Made by a program: the position numbers and the translations under genes. Of a DNA stretch of 64,000 nucleotides, positions 1-12,500 are shown piece after piece. Source of the DNA: Petrosia ficiformis (lineage: Eukaryota > Porifera > Demospongiae > Haplosclerida > Petrosiidae); NCBI GenBank assembly GCA_947044365.1, contig OX345636.1:35221212-35285211 (forward strand). Reading direction: 5' to 3'. The notes under the pieces are model-generated. The model was not told the origin of the DNA. It made no database searches and saw nothing but the letters and a program-made list of their open reading frames with translations. Every line of letters starts with the position of its first letter. The stretch's first letter is position 1.

Positions 1-202
1 TAGCGGATATACTATTTTTAGAAAGTGCTTGGCGCATGGCCAGCAGAATGACCGCACCTCCAAGATACAATATCGATAAAACGCCTAAAATAGGAGTACT
101 TCTTGTCGCTTCTCGTAAACGATCTCTAATTGGAGTGGTTGTGTTTGCTACTGTGATAGAATTAGAACGAATAGCCCTTCGTGGAGTTGAAACAAAAGCC
201 AT
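1..202 (-). CDS. possible first exon of a small membrane protein (partial, runs off left edge)
   Basis: From an ATG at 202 the minus strand stays open to the window edge (67 codons). The start is rich in Ser, Thr and Arg. It is followed by one hydrophobic stretch (about residues 38-58) that could be a membrane anchor, then a basic residue and small polar residues. The plus-strand frame over the same bases was judged less protein-like. No family is recognised. The last 25 bases of the open frame are repeated in inverted orientation upstream of the ATG (248-272), so the exon may be partly made by a repeat. Confidence 0.35.
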   Translation of the reverse strand, partial: MAFVSTPRRAIRSNSITVANTTTPIRDRLREATRSTPILGVLSILYLGGAVILLAMRQALSKNSISA

Positions 203-272
203 GTTTTCGTGGAGGTGTGGTCATTTCTGGCCCACGTGGCCAATCATCTTTCTAAAAATAGTATATCCGCTA
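1..272. repeat. 25-bp perfect inverted repeat (1-25 and 248-272)
   Basis: The first 25 bases recur as the exact reverse complement at 248-272, giving a 272-bp fold-back unit. It could be a short TIR element cut by the window edge or a local inverted duplication of coding sequence. Confidence 0.7.
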
Positions 273-299
273 GCGAGACATCGCTGATACAAAATCTCG

Positions 300-600
300 T
301 TACAACGTGGGCGATTCACACTCCTTCCCTTTAAGTTTTTTTTTTTAATTATGGACTCCTGGTAATATTGATAACGATGTAGATGTAATTAATATTTAAT
401 AATCACCTATACCTTTCTCAAACATGATAAATGTGCTTTGAAGAATTCACCTTTTTGGATGAAAGACAGTTCAGAAATGATTGTACATGGGGTAAATTAT
501 ATAATTATTTCAAGGCTAGCTCCACATCTACATCATACAAGAGTATAAGTACGCACCAATTGTACAAGCAAAGAAATGAATAAAAAATAAAGAAAAGAAA
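300..600. other. intergenic, nothing recognised
   Basis: AT-rich sequence with no coding or repeat structure I can support. A potential minus-strand splice donor lies near 612-618 and may belong to the gene to the right. Confidence 0.4.
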
Positions 601-732
601 CAGAGATCAACTTACCGAAAAGTGTCATTAACATAACCATCAGAGCAAAAAAATCTTAGGTACTTTAAACAGACAAACTTCTAGCAATGTCTCCGCTTGG
701 TGCCCGCTGATTTCTAAAGATGTTTTGAGCTC

Positions 733-2468
733 TCATGAAGCCATTAAAATATTCATAACTAATTCACTGAAGCAATAAACAACATTTGTACCGTTTTGTA
801 CTGTAGCATGAAGTGGGTCCAAATTCATTAATGCAATCAGCCAAATGTGATAAAATATGGACCTTATGGAGTACTCTGGAATGTGTTGCTGGATCTTCTG
901 GACAAACTGAAAACAAACGTCTCTGTACTCTGTAATTTTACTATCAGTAAAAGGTTTACAGTAACACATCCTAAAAATCTGCAAAACAATAGGTAGAATA
1001 GATGTATTTAAATGTTGCTGATACCTTTGACAAAAGAAACCAACAATCCTTTTCACAGTGAGAGAAATAGGCAGGAAAAATAAATATATCTATCTGTATC
1101 CAAGCCTTGAAATCGCGACCAACAAAAGATTTGTAATGATAACAGATGTTTGTTACCAGTAATTCTGCATGACAGACCAAATGAGTTAATTCTGGCAAGA
1201 ACTTCGTTTTTCTCAGCAGATGATCGATGATTCATAAAAGACCATAGCATACACTTGGAAATTCCTAATAGAATTGTGTGAAAAACCTTTAACAGGCATG
1301 ACTGTATAATACGCAGACAAATAATTACATATGATTAGCCCACTCATCTTTGGCTCACTTGAAAATGTCATTTGATAAAGAAAATAATGGATTGAAAGCC
1401 TCTTGCAGACCATACATACTTCTTTTGGGTTGCAACAATATGTGTTTTTCTATGTTGCTCTTTATTTCATCAATCTGTTGTATAGCTAGCCTTTTTTCTC
1501 TCACTTGACCAATCTGACAAGGATTAGAACACTGAGCCTAACAAGAAAAGTATGTGAAATAATATGTAACACAGCAATTAGAATGCATATATACCATACA
1601 CATACGACAAAATTTAATAGCTATACTGCCAAGATGATTTAATAGCTCTGAAGGACTAATATTATCACATAGAAAGCACAATACAGAAGTAATAACGATA
1701 ATATTTCTTTTAATAAGGAATCATAGATTGTAATTCCTTCTTTCACCACTGTTTCAAGTCATCTAAAATTGGCACTGCCATGCATGTCCAAGACAGAAAC
1801 GCGATTAGAACAGGATAAAAAATGTATGTTTTCAATTTTGCTAGCTTCACATACTGGTAGCCCTGCAACATTCGTACACCAACAGTCCAAGTTATTCCAT
1901 TTCTTGGAACGATTACAACTAGTGTCATCTGAATATAGTATAATTGGAGCCATAACAATCGGAATTCCGTCATGCTTTATTTTTGAGAGGGTGTTCCTCA
2001 TCAAAATCAACATATTCCTAAAGAAATGCATCAAGCAAAACAATCAAATTATACGATTTAACTTTACCTGTTCTTGAATAGGTATCATTTGGTTCTCCTT
2101 GTATGTAATTGGTGCTGTTGTTAGTTTAGAAACTGAAATAGATTTTGTTACAATTTTATCATAAACAATATAACTGTCATCTGGACATAGAAATGATACA
2201 GCAGGATGCTTTTTCCAGAACTGTACATGCTCCAGTGATAATATACATAACATTTCCACATAAACAGAAGTATCACCTTCCTAAACAAAGAACAATGAAT
2301 GATGATCTATATTGTATTTAATTTAGACAAAGCTGACCATTTCTATACAGAGATTCAAATTCATCACATGAAAATAGTACAAAGTTACTATTAAAAACAG
2401 GTACTCCATTGACTATTGCAGTCAGTGCAGGAAACTCTCTATGCCACCTCTTTGTATGATATAGTTGC
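733..2468 (-). pseudogene. transposon-derived gene remnant with DDTSxNxSKKWN motif
   Basis: Minus-strand exons with GT-AG borders: about 2325-2468, 2068-2280, 1747-2017, about 1025-1235, and 978 down to a stop at 733. The third holds a conserved SDDTSxNRSKKWN block and then a SCSNRVSVLDM block. A later exon holds KSFVGRDFKAWIQ. I recall this combination from transposon-associated proteins of fungi and invertebrates, possibly related to KDZ-type transposases; that assignment is from memory. Two breaks are visible: a single extra base near 1972 shifts frame just before the DDTS block, and a CATG duplication near 1790 shifts it again after VLDM. The copy looks inactive but recently so, because splice sites survive. 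Confidence 0.55.
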
Positions 2469-2493
2469 CTAACAATAACAGCATTACAGGATA

Positions 2494-3099
2494 TTAACCC
2501 TTAGAGCACTGAGCCTATTTTTCAAAATTCTTCCCATTTCCAACACTGGCGACTCTATTGCATATAATTTGGCCACCGTTCGCTTTCTCTACCCCAAACT
2601 TGGCTCCTTTTCCGACGTGGAGTACTACTTCCACCAACTTGCTTACCAGGACTCGAAAGTCCCCAAGCGCATCGTAGGATCAAATCAAATGCAGTGCTCT
2701 CCCTCTTTTGACTGGAACTGGGGCTAACAAAATGACCCCACTGCATGTTGGCACCAGCTACACCCACGATTTCAGGTTTCACAGCAAGGAAAATGCCTCA
2801 GCTACCCACCAGAGGGCGTGGGCGGGGTCAAACAATGCTAAATTCGTCGGCAGCGAGGGGGCTGCGCCCCCTTCGAACCCCAGCATTAACGGGGGGACAC
2901 CCCCTTTAAAATTCCCCCCGTAGTCGTTATTTAGGCCAAAGGGCGGCTGAAAAAACATCAACTTTTTTAGCCACATTCATCAGCTTGTGCTTCACGCCAA
3001 TTACAAGCATTTGGACAGCTTCGTGTAGCCAGGAACAGACGCTGAACCACGTAGGGGTGAAATGTCACATATATGTGACATCAGTGCTCTAAGGGTTAA
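2494..3099. mobile_element. piggyBac-like non-autonomous element with TTAA target sites
   Basis: The ends are perfect 19-bp inverted repeats, TTAACCCTTAGAGCACTGA at 2494-2512 and its reverse complement at 3081-3099. TTAA target duplication and CCC at the tip are the hallmark of piggyBac elements. A subterminal palindrome (ATGTCACATATATGTGACAT, 3062-3081) adjoins the right end. The 606-bp interior has GC-rich hairpins near 2857-2910 and no transposase, so it would need enzyme supplied elsewhere. Confidence 0.8.
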
Positions 3100-3569
3100 A
3101 AAAAACATCTTGAACATACTTGATTTTTTTTTTTTGCAATAATGGGAAAAAGAACCAAGGTTTCTGCTAATTTTGGTGTTGTGAAACACCTTTTAATTAC
3201 ATTTGAAGGACAATTGAAATGAAATGGTATCCCACTTTCAGTGTAATGTTATTTATAAAGTGAACTAATTTCCATTTCTCACACACACGTATCAGTCAAA
3301 CTTTGGAAGGTGGTATGAATCCAGGTAGCTTTGTTTTTTTAATAGTATCAATACTTGGGACTGATGGATCCAACTCCTTCAGGATTAAAGCTATGAGCTT
3401 CAAATTACACTCACCCTTTGAAAAGTGAAACAGTTAATTCATTTTTATTGAGTTTTGAATTCAAAAGTATCAGATAGATCAGCGTAAATGTACAAAAACA
3501 ACACTAAATCTAATTTACAATTGGCCTTGGAGAATTAATCAACATAAACAAAGGGCATGGAATTTTATC

Positions 3570-3790
3570 TAATAATCACTTCCATATAACCCTACATAGG
3601 TACAGCACTTTGTATTTGTTTTATAGCAGTGTAAGTACTTATGTAGGGTTATATGGAAGTGATTTTGGGTCCTATGTTAGCTTCCCAACCTTGTTTGCAT
3701 GCTTTTTGGGTTTTGACATCCCTACATCTTCTTTCATTTTTATTGAAAATGTTTTTTATTATTCTTGTTAAATAATTAGGGATACATTTC
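3570..3790. repeat. short TIR element and dispersed-repeat copy
   Basis: AATCACTTCCATATAACCCT at about 3570 returns inverted at about 3646-3665. The sequence right of it (to about 3790) resembles stretches at about 51690-51800, 58080-58190 and 58230-58340, sharing a 'slips of TTTTGATATCCCTACAT' type core. It is a dispersed non-coding repeat family. Confidence 0.55.
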
Positions 3791-4894
3791 TTTCCTCTTA
3801 GATTGTTTGGTGTTATTTCGGTTACCAAATATGTTTCCTTTCATATAATTATCACTTAGTATCATTATTGTGTTAATGTATAACATTACAATATTTATAT
3901 AAGCATATTGAAAATTAATAAACCAAGTTCTAACAAACAAGAAAAACTGTTACCGAAGTTGATTTATATTAATAATTATATAATACATGTTTCACAATAA
4001 TAAAAATAGTAGGTTTACCTTTTTTTTAATTTTAATAAGTGTCTTTACCATTGCATAAAATATAACCCAGATCACTTGGTTTTATGTCTACAGTTGGTCT
4101 TTCATGATTTGAAGGATTTTCCTATACTCCATCATGGTGATACCACTAGAATTAGACATAGACGTACAAACAGTGATTATAGTCATACCTGATAATTTTC
4201 ATAGCAACATAAAAAAAAAAGAAAACTATACAGAATACAGATTGGGAATTCTCAAGAATAATCATTTATGATAAACACAAGATGATTCAACATCAACGTA
4301 TCGTGCTCGATGATTCTTGGTTGTATATAGATAGAATATTTAGTTTGTGTCCTTGAATGTCTTAAACTCAATCCATATCATATCCTTGAACACATGTACA
4401 AACGGCAGGTCTATAGTTAGTAATGTACTATACAATAGTATAACCCATGGAATATTAAAAATAATTATACTACCTTCTATGAGATTAATGTCGTCACCAA
4501 TGGACACTATCTACACTAGTTATATAATTATGATGGTGAGATATATGTCACTGATATACCATCTAAATTTTCTATTAAGTTCAGTGGTATTACACGTAGA
4601 TTGAGAGATATGTAATACATACATAATAATAATTATATATAATATGTATTTATGTTGAAAGTAAAACTACAACTAAGACAAACTATTGAATACTTGACAA
4701 AAACAGTTGTTGCTTTCTGATTTAATTATTGTTCAAAATAATGTATTGCAAAAGAAACTTTCAGTGATAAATATTTTGGAAAGTGGTCATATGAAAATTA
4801 CCATATATGGTTTTAAACATATATTGATGTTTTAATAGATACCAGTTCTGATTAAAATCATCTACAAACAACAGATTCCAAGACATTTCTAGAA
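3790..4894. other. intergenic, upstream of the receptor gene
   Basis: AT-rich sequence with scattered short palindromes. No coding or known repeat signal is supported. It presumably includes the promoter of the gene starting at 4895. Confidence 0.4.
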
Positions 4895-7800
4895 ATGGAT
4901 CATATACGTGGAAATATATTGGTATATACTTACCTTCTTTTCATAATCATTGTTTATGGATCTACTTTATCAATCAATATTGATGACATAAATGGAGAAG
5001 ACTCTTCAATTTGCTTTAAAGATGAAAGGCAGTCTTGTCGATCGCTGGAGTACGTTGCTGCAAGTCGAAACTGCAAAAATTCACAAAACCTGACTGTAAC
5101 GATTATTAGTTCAACACTTACGTTGAGTAAAGTTGTTATGTTTTCAAATGTGACTAATTTCACACTCCAGGAGATCATTAATAAGAATACCACTATTTTA
5201 TGTGATAACAGTTTTCAAATCATTTGGGTATGGGTTAGCTATTTACAATTCAAATGGAAGAGTATCTGTTCAACACTGTAAATTCAAGCATAATGGTCAC
5301 TTACCTCCTCCTTATGTTTCTAAATATGATGGTGGGTCAGGTGGAGTATATATAGGCATCCATTCTAAAGAACAGATTATTCACAATGATTCATATACTA
5401 TAGATAATTGTACATTTTACGAAAACTCTACTAACACAAACCTAACGCAATGGTTCCAGTCTGGTAATCGTTGGGGAGGAATGCATATAATTCTTGCAAA
5501 CAGTTCATTTCATAATATCATTACTATATTAGACTGTCATTTTAATAATAATACTGCTGGATTTGGTGGGGGTTTATATATTGAATGTCAGTCTCTATGT
5601 AAAGAAAACAGTATTATAGTGAATCATACCTACTTTCACAACAATTCCGCTTCAAATGTAGGAGGTGGTGTTGATGTTATATTTACAAAAAACAAGTCAT
5701 TTTACCCAATGTACAATAACATAGTTTTCTATTCATGTCATTTTGATGAGAATTATGGTATATTTGGTGGTGGAGTAGCTGTGTTTACTGCTACTAGCTA
5801 CTATGCAAAACAATGTGAAAATATCATAAGATTTGCATACTGTAAGTTTAATAAAAACAAAGCAAATGGTGGAACAGCAGTTGATATAAATAATGGTCAA
5901 AGAAATGAAAATGGATCATTTTTCATTGTAAAAACACACTTCTATAACTGTTTTTTTACCAAAAATATTATAGTAGGTAGCATCACATCATCAAGAAGTA
6001 AAATAACACAAAGTGATGCATTCTTCACTTATCGTGTATATGCTTGGTTCATTGGTAACAACACCTTTGAGAATAATGAAGGCACAGCTTTGTATGTATC
6101 ATCAACTACTGTTGAGTTTCAGAATTCTATAACTATCTTTCAGGGAAACAAAGGAGAAAAGGGAGGAGCCATACTATTAGTAGGTGAATCATATCTTCGG
6201 TTGATAGGACAAGTACATTTTTTGTTTGAGAATAACACAGCTTCTTATGGTGGTGCAATTTGTTACTTTCAATACACAGAAATTTGCTTCATCAGCACAC
6301 GAAAGAAAGATCCAAAACATACCTTTGAATTCATCAACAACACTGCTACAACACAAATAGGTAATGATATGTTTGTGCCAAATTTGATTCCATGCTTAAA
6401 ATATTGCGATTCAGATGATCAAAAAACTGATAATATAACTTTGCTGTTTAAACACAGTTGCCTTGGAAACTTCAGCAAACACTTATCAGTTGCTACTGCT
6501 ACTTCCAACATAATAGTTGAATCTTCTATTGAAGTAATTCCTGGTTATCCTCATAAATTGAACGTATTACAGAAAGATCAGTTTGGTAATGAGGTAGGAA
6601 AGATTTTCTCACTATCAGCAAGCATAATAGGAAAGGCAGGAAAAGTTTCAGTAGATTCAAATTCTGTGTTAATCAATAATAATGAAATCAAATTACTTGG
6701 CAACCCAGGAGACACTGCAACTTTGATACTTCAAGCAAATACTATTGCAGTCATTAAAGCATCAATTCACGTTACTTTATCTCAATGTCCACCTGGATAT
6801 CTTTTCAATTCTAATAGAAGCTGTATCTGTTCTACAAATCAAAATAGTACTTACAAATATTATGGCATTTCCTATTGCAAGAATGATGGGGCATATCTCA
6901 GGTTAGGAAATTGGGCTGGTTATTTAAACCCAAAAAAGAAAACAGCAGAAAATTTTGCTACTGGTTTTTGTGTTTATAGGTTCTGCTCCTTCAAGGGAAA
7001 GAAACCTAACAACGGGCACTATTGCCTTCATACTAACACTAATTTGTTGGAAAATTTGGTTTGTAGTGATTTTCGTCACGGAATCCTTTGTGGTAGATGT
7101 ATTGAAAACTATACTGTGTATTATCACTCTCCATATTACTCATGTAAAGAAGAGACCTCACTTTGTACATATGGTATAGTTTTCTACATTCTCTCAGAAC
7201 TACTACCAGTAACAGTTTTATTCCTGATCATACTCATCTTCAACATTCATCTCACATCAGGTGCCTTGTATTCATTTATCTTCTATGCACAAGCATTGGA
7301 TACTCTTTATGTAGATGCATTTAGAGCACTGCATTTCAACAGTTCATTTAGCAAACTACTAAATGCATATAAAGTAATATATGGCATTTTTGATTTCAAC
7401 ATGCTAATTTCCGAGAAACTCTCCTTCTGTATCTACCAAAACATCACTATGCTGGATTTGTTCTTATTTCAGTACTTGACTATTATCTATGCCCTTCTTC
7501 TCATTTTCATTACAATTTTTATCCTAAAAGTGAATTCTCTTTATACTTGTATCAAGCTATGTCACAGATGTGGAAGAAGAAACATTCGTGGTTCAGTCAT
7601 CAATGGGCTCACTGCATTTCTGGTTCTTTGTTACTTACAATGCATCCGTGTGACATTTATGATTCTGATTCCTGTACATATCTACAGCAAAAATAAGAGA
7701 CGAGTTCCTCTATTTAATGGAGAGCTAGATTACATGAAAGGAGAACATTTGAAATATGCTATACCAGCTTTCATATGTCTATTTATGATAATCCTTCCTC

Positions 7801-8459
7801 CTCCTCTCATATTATTGTCAGACTCAATACTAATGAAACTAAACAGTTTATTCCACTTCAAGAGAAATACGTTTACATATTGTCTTCTCAGAATCAGAAT
7901 GAAAATTATGCCTTTTCTTGACTCATTCCAAGGGTGTTTCAAAGACAACTGTCGCTGTTTTGCAGGAATGTTTTTCGCTTATCGTGTGGTCATAATACTA
8001 CCTTACGTTTATTCAGGAGATGTTGTATCAGAATACATTTGGTCATTAATATTTCTTAGTGTTATGATTATCATTCATATTATTGTTCGTCCATTTCAAA
8101 AGACATGGCATAATCATCTTGATCTCTTCCTCCTTGCTAACCTCCTGCTAGTGAACATGTTAACAATAGTTCACTATGACACCTATCTTCAGAATACAGA
8201 CCAAAAAATACAAAACGTTTTCAATTTTATACAGGTCATGTTTATCACAATACCACTGGTATACATTAGTGTATACTTTGGTTACAACATATGCATTCGA
8301 TTCAAATGCTTCACTACTTACAAGAAAAGGTTCTTTAATCAATTTTCTCATCCGAATGATATTGAAAACTTACCTGATCGCTTGATTAATGAGAATACAA
8401 AATTTGTTTCCAACACAACAGCATACCTAACATTCACAAACTCTAGTATTAATAACTGA
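4895..8459 (+). CDS. beta-helix extracellular / multi-pass membrane receptor-like protein, one frame break
   Basis: The frame opens at 4895 with a signal peptide (about residues 1-26). It then shifts by one base between about 5211 and 5238 into the frame ending in TGA at 8457-8459. The ectodomain has repeated short motifs (FGGGLYI, NNTA, GGAI, VQHCKF) typical of right-handed parallel beta-helix repeats like those of polymorphic outer membrane proteins, and many N-x-S/T sites. A Cys-rich stretch (about 6785-7160, including GILCGRC) leads into eight or nine hydrophobic segments (about 7170-8300), then a short cytoplasmic tail. This architecture is common in sponge genomes and the ligand is unknown. 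At the break, the segment usually found between the N-terminal cap and the first helix repeat seems shortened, so this copy may be damaged. Confidence 0.8.
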
Positions 8460-8919
8460 ATCAATTGATCCATAAGTGTGTACTATAATTTTTATAGTTC
8501 GTTTTGTTTATTTTGTTTTATTCTGGCTTTTTAAAAATATGTAACTATAATTTTTTCCTTTTTTGCATTTTCATTAGAATCTGACTTAAATCATACCTCA
8601 GTTCATAAATTTTTGAGTAACTTCATTGCTTTGCTGGTTTTTAATATAATTATCATTATTATACTTATACAACTCATGATATAGGAAGTTTTCTAATCAC
8701 CATAATAATACATATTTCTTTCCTTCTACTATGACATTTGCAAAGAATTGTCTATGACACCAACCTTCTACACTTAAATAATTACGTTGATATTCTATAT
8801 AATTATCAATATGCTAACACATATATTACCTTTCCTCGATGCGATACAGATGCTCTTAATAATGTTCATAGTTTTTATGCTTTTCACATAATTATAATTT
8901 ATATAATTATACTTCAGTT
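8460..8919. other. 3' flank of receptor gene
   Basis: AT-rich, no gene supported. It probably contains the 3' UTR. Confidence 0.4.
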
Positions 8920-9122
8920 AAAATAAACGCTAAATTCTATAAATACAGAAGATTGTGAAGTGCTGGTTGTTGTCTGGTTGTCGTAGTTCAGTGGTGAGCT
9001 CGAGAGCACTGGTGGCTGAAATCAGTGGCCCTGAGTTCGATTTCCAGTGACTACCAGCATTTTATTACTTTAATTTCCCCTTTCAGTCTTATTTCTTATT
9101 CATAGAATTTAGCGTTTATTTT
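8920..9122. mobile_element. 203-bp TIR element containing a tRNA-like sequence
   Basis: Bases 8920-8940 and 9102-9122 are 21-bp inverted repeats (AAATAAACGCTAAATTCTAT and its complement). Between them, about 8974-9059, lies a tRNA-like stretch on the plus strand. It has an A-box-like TAGTTCAGTGG, a B-box-like GAGTTCGATTTCC, and a possible 7-bp acceptor stem (TGGTTGT with ACTACCA, one mismatch) followed by GCA. The T stem pairs poorly, so it is more likely a tRNA-derived repeat head than a working tRNA. Confidence 0.65.
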
Positions 9123-9261
9123 CATGTGAGGGAAGTACTGCAAAACTTCAATTACAATGTGTTCATTTTATATTATGTTGTTTAAACAGTTACTTGGGGC
9201 GAGTGAAATTGTTGTTTCACACAAAGATTTGCGTTATTTCACATGCGTTTCATGGTAGAAG

Positions 9262-9353
9262 ATGGTTATACACTTTGGTACTGATTTATCAAACCTCGTG
9301 CCTCTCGATTTGATAAATCCAGTGGAAACCTTTACACTCAGTGTATAACCTAT
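9262..9353. repeat. imperfect palindrome
   Basis: GGTTATACAC at the left and GTGTATAACC at the right enclose ATTTATCAAA / TTTGATAAAT, forming a fold-back with a GC-richer centre. Confidence 0.6.
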
Positions 9354-9504
9354 ACTTAAATACATATACCTACATGTACATGGTTACATACTTACTGACA
9401 CTTTGTTGTTATTGAGAAGACTTGATCATATTTACCAAGCCTTTTTTTACAAGATTGAAAGATGACTATACATACACATGTACCCTGTGTTCATACATAC
9501 ACGT

Positions 9505-9535
9505 GCATACATACATACATACATACATACATACA
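9505..9535. repeat. (CATA)n microsatellite
   Basis: Seven to eight uninterrupted CATA units. Confidence 0.85.
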
Positions 9536-9679
9536 ATCATTGACTATCTTTTTAAACTTATGTTTCTTAACGATGTTAGAATGTACTTCTTGTAATGTTT
9601 AATAGTATAAAAAAGCTGAAATTATTAATAGTGCAGCAACAATCATAAATGTAAAGGAAGAAAAGGATTATCACACGTA

Positions 9680-10020
9680 TTCACATTCCTCAGACACATT
9701 CCCATTCTTTGATTCCAATCTCCTTCCTCAGACACATTCCCATTATTCACTAGTCCCATTCCCATTCTTCAGTCACATTCCCATTCCACAGACATTGTCA
9801 TTCCTCAAATACATTTCCATTGCCATTCCACAGACACATTTCCATTCCCCATTCCCATTCTTCTTTCTTATCTCTCAGGCACATTCCCATTCCCAGACAC
9901 ATTTCCATTCCTCATTCACATTCCCCAGACGCATTCCCATTGTCCGGCTATATTCCCATTCCTTAGACACATTCCCATTCTTGAGTTCCATTCCCATTTC
10001 CCAGACATTCTCATTTTCCA
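9680..10020. repeat. degenerate minisatellite (CAGACACATTCCCATTC-like units)
   Basis: CACATTCCCATTC with CAGA or TCAGA linkers recurs about fifteen times with unit lengths of about 15-30 bp. An open frame across it is a by-product of the repeat. Confidence 0.85.
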
Positions 10021-11180
10021 CTACAATTTCTTCATAAAGAATAATCTTTTGAGTCTTTACTATTTCTTCATTAGAAAGTCAATCATATCAAAGTAAAATT
10101 GTCTTTCCATCATAGTTACAAGTTGACAGTAATGAATAAATGAATAATTAATAAATATGAGTCAATTTCGCTTACAGAAAAAAAGCTGTAATGTTGATCA
10201 TATATATCAAACTAGAAACAAATTTTGTTTCACTAGTCATAATGAATTTGGGAGCTTGGAATGTCATTCACCAACAAGAAGTGCAAAAACATCAGTAGTA
10301 ACTATTGAATGAAGACTGTGCATAGTCTTTAAGTGCTGTCCAACAAATAGTTAAACTTCTGCAATATTTTGAACTTCAATGGGCATATGATTCATTTGAA
10401 TATAACTTAAAATGCCTGCAAACAATCACAAGTTTACACTTTGAAATGTAATTGTTAGTAAATGTGTAGTATATGATTATGGCAAGAACTGTGAACCATG
10501 CACCATAATATACAAATTATTTTTGCCTATGCCTATGTTTACTTGCCCCATAGGCTGGTGGTGGAAAGACTTTAAGGTATGGAGTTTAGGTCTCTGCCAA
10601 ATATTTGGTTGGACATTCTTGAGATATTGTTCGAGTTTTACATATCTGACATGTATAATTATTACTCTATTGATATTGTCAGTAATCATAAGTGTCTTCT
10701 ACCCCAACCAACACGAGTGACTTAGAAACCTGAAAACATAATTAATATGAATCCATTAATTCACATTTATGTTTCAAGCAATGCATGTAGAAGCAAATAA
10801 ATACATCAATTGTTATAAGAAATGTCATTATAAATAAATGGTGTGTCTAGCTTTTTACTAATACCAGAGAAATATCAGTAACTTAGAAACCATTGTATGC
10901 AAGAGTAACAAAAATTTAATAAGAAAACAAATACCTGTTTTTTGTATAATAATAATTATAACTAAATCATTCATGCAATAACGATGTACATAAAATAATT
11001 ACACAACTATACAATTATACAAGATGTATTAATATTTGAGCTTGTGTCTTCCAGAGCCTGCAAAGAATGTTAGATTTAGAAAAAATGTGGTTCAAAAATA
11101 AATAAACATTATTTATATAATTATATAATTAGAATTATACATAATTACTATATATAGTATGCTAACAGGTCATTATATAC
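10020..11180. other. intergenic, nothing firm
   Basis: AT-rich. A 65-codon plus-strand open frame at 10523-10720 includes a hydrophobic stretch but has no recognisable family or splice context, so it is not called a gene. Confidence 0.35.
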
Positions 11181-12500
11181 AAATTATAGCACTTTGACGC
11201 CTAACATCAAAGGTACCGACTGTTCTATATTTTCCTTATAGCACACTTTTTTTTTTACCACATCCTGTTCTATATTTTCCGGATGTTGTTTATAACACTA
11301 GAAAACAACGCACTTACCTCGGATTTAGTGCAAGAACACTAAGTACTTCATCAATCCAAAGTACTATAAACCAGTTAAAGCACCGGGTTTGCTCATGTTG
11401 TCTTGGAAAATATAGCACTGGGGGTGGGGTCTCCAAGCCTCATAAAGCACTCGGCTACGCCTCGTGCTTTATGACATTCTCGACCCCACCCCTCGTGCTA
11501 TATTTCCCATACAACACTCGCACCGGTGCTTTAACTAATACATATAGGACCTGAGTTTTGTGTCCGAGGATGTGATATAGCCCGAGCCTGCGAGGGCTAT
11601 ATCATATCCTTGGACACCAAACAAGGGTCCAATATTTTGTATATAAGACCTATTAGCATACCATATACAATATGTTGTTTGATTGTAAGATCTCCTGCAT
11701 AGTGTGCACATGAAGTTCTAGAACTCACCACATCAAAGGGATGATGTCACCATCATACTTTATATATATATATATATATATATTAATTATTTGTAATATA
11801 TATAACATGGCTTCGAGGTGTGTATCAGCAATATCAGACCTGAACCCCGAGATAGCAGCCCGAGGCAAAGCCGAGGGCTGCTATCGAGGAGTGAAGGGCT
11901 GATATTGCTGATACACACCGAGAAACCATGCTATATATAATATATTCTATACCTAACATGAACATCAATGTTACCTGATATCTATGGCTCTACGCTCCTT
12001 TTTCCATTTGTCTCCATCTTTTTTCAATTTACAACTTGACTGCGCATGCTGAGACTGATGCAATCTATTATGAATATCATTATAGGTCTTATATCAGCCC
12101 TGTGGTTTCATATCCACGTGTGGTTGGGTGTATATATATATATAACACCTGTCGGTAACTTTGATGCGGGTGTTAGCTATGGTATATATATATATATATA
12201 GCATGATGGTGCCTTTGATGTGGTGAGGTCTATATATTGTATATAGACCTAAGAGGAGGTCTATATTTAATATAGACCTGTCTGACCACTCTGTGTACAC
12301 TATGCAAGAGATGTCATCATCATACAATATATTTTATATAGTATGCTAAAAGGTCCTACATACTGAATATAGGACCCTTGTTTTATGTCCTCGGATGTGA
12401 TATAGCCCTCGCAAGTTTGGGGCTATATCACATCCTCGGACACAAAACAATTGCTATTAGGTCCTATATTCAGTATATAGGACCTAATAGCAATATATAA
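11180..12500. repeat. nest of palindromic non-autonomous elements
   Basis: At least five fold-back units lie together. About 11385-11535: AAGCACCGG arms around an ATATAGCAC inner arm. About 11540-11650: TGTCCGAGGATGTGATATAG arms. About 11690-11760: the ACATCAAAGGGATGATGTC unit. About 11811-11935: GGTGTGTATCAGCAATATCA arms. About 12340-12490: the TATAGGACC / GTCCTCGGATGTGATATAG unit. Several recur at 18.7-20.6 kb. No coding capacity is seen; they look like MITE or fold-back elements inserted into one another. Confidence 0.75.

Noticed and set aside
36..287. 83-codon plus-strand open frame at the left edge
   Set aside because: The opposite strand gives a more protein-like start with a membrane segment, and the right part of this frame is the inverted repeat.
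5211..5238. 28-bp intron restoring the receptor frame
   Set aside because: Shorter than any animal intron I know; kept only as an alternative to a frame shift.
8974..9059. Functional tRNA gene
   Set aside because: T stem pairs poorly, acceptor stem has a mismatch, and the sequence lies inside a TIR element.
9481..9540. CRISPR-like array
   Set aside because: It is a CATA microsatellite in a eukaryotic context; no spaced repeat arrays were seen anywhere in the window.
9795..10037. 80-codon plus-strand open frame
   Set aside because: Lies inside the CACATTCCCATTC minisatellite.
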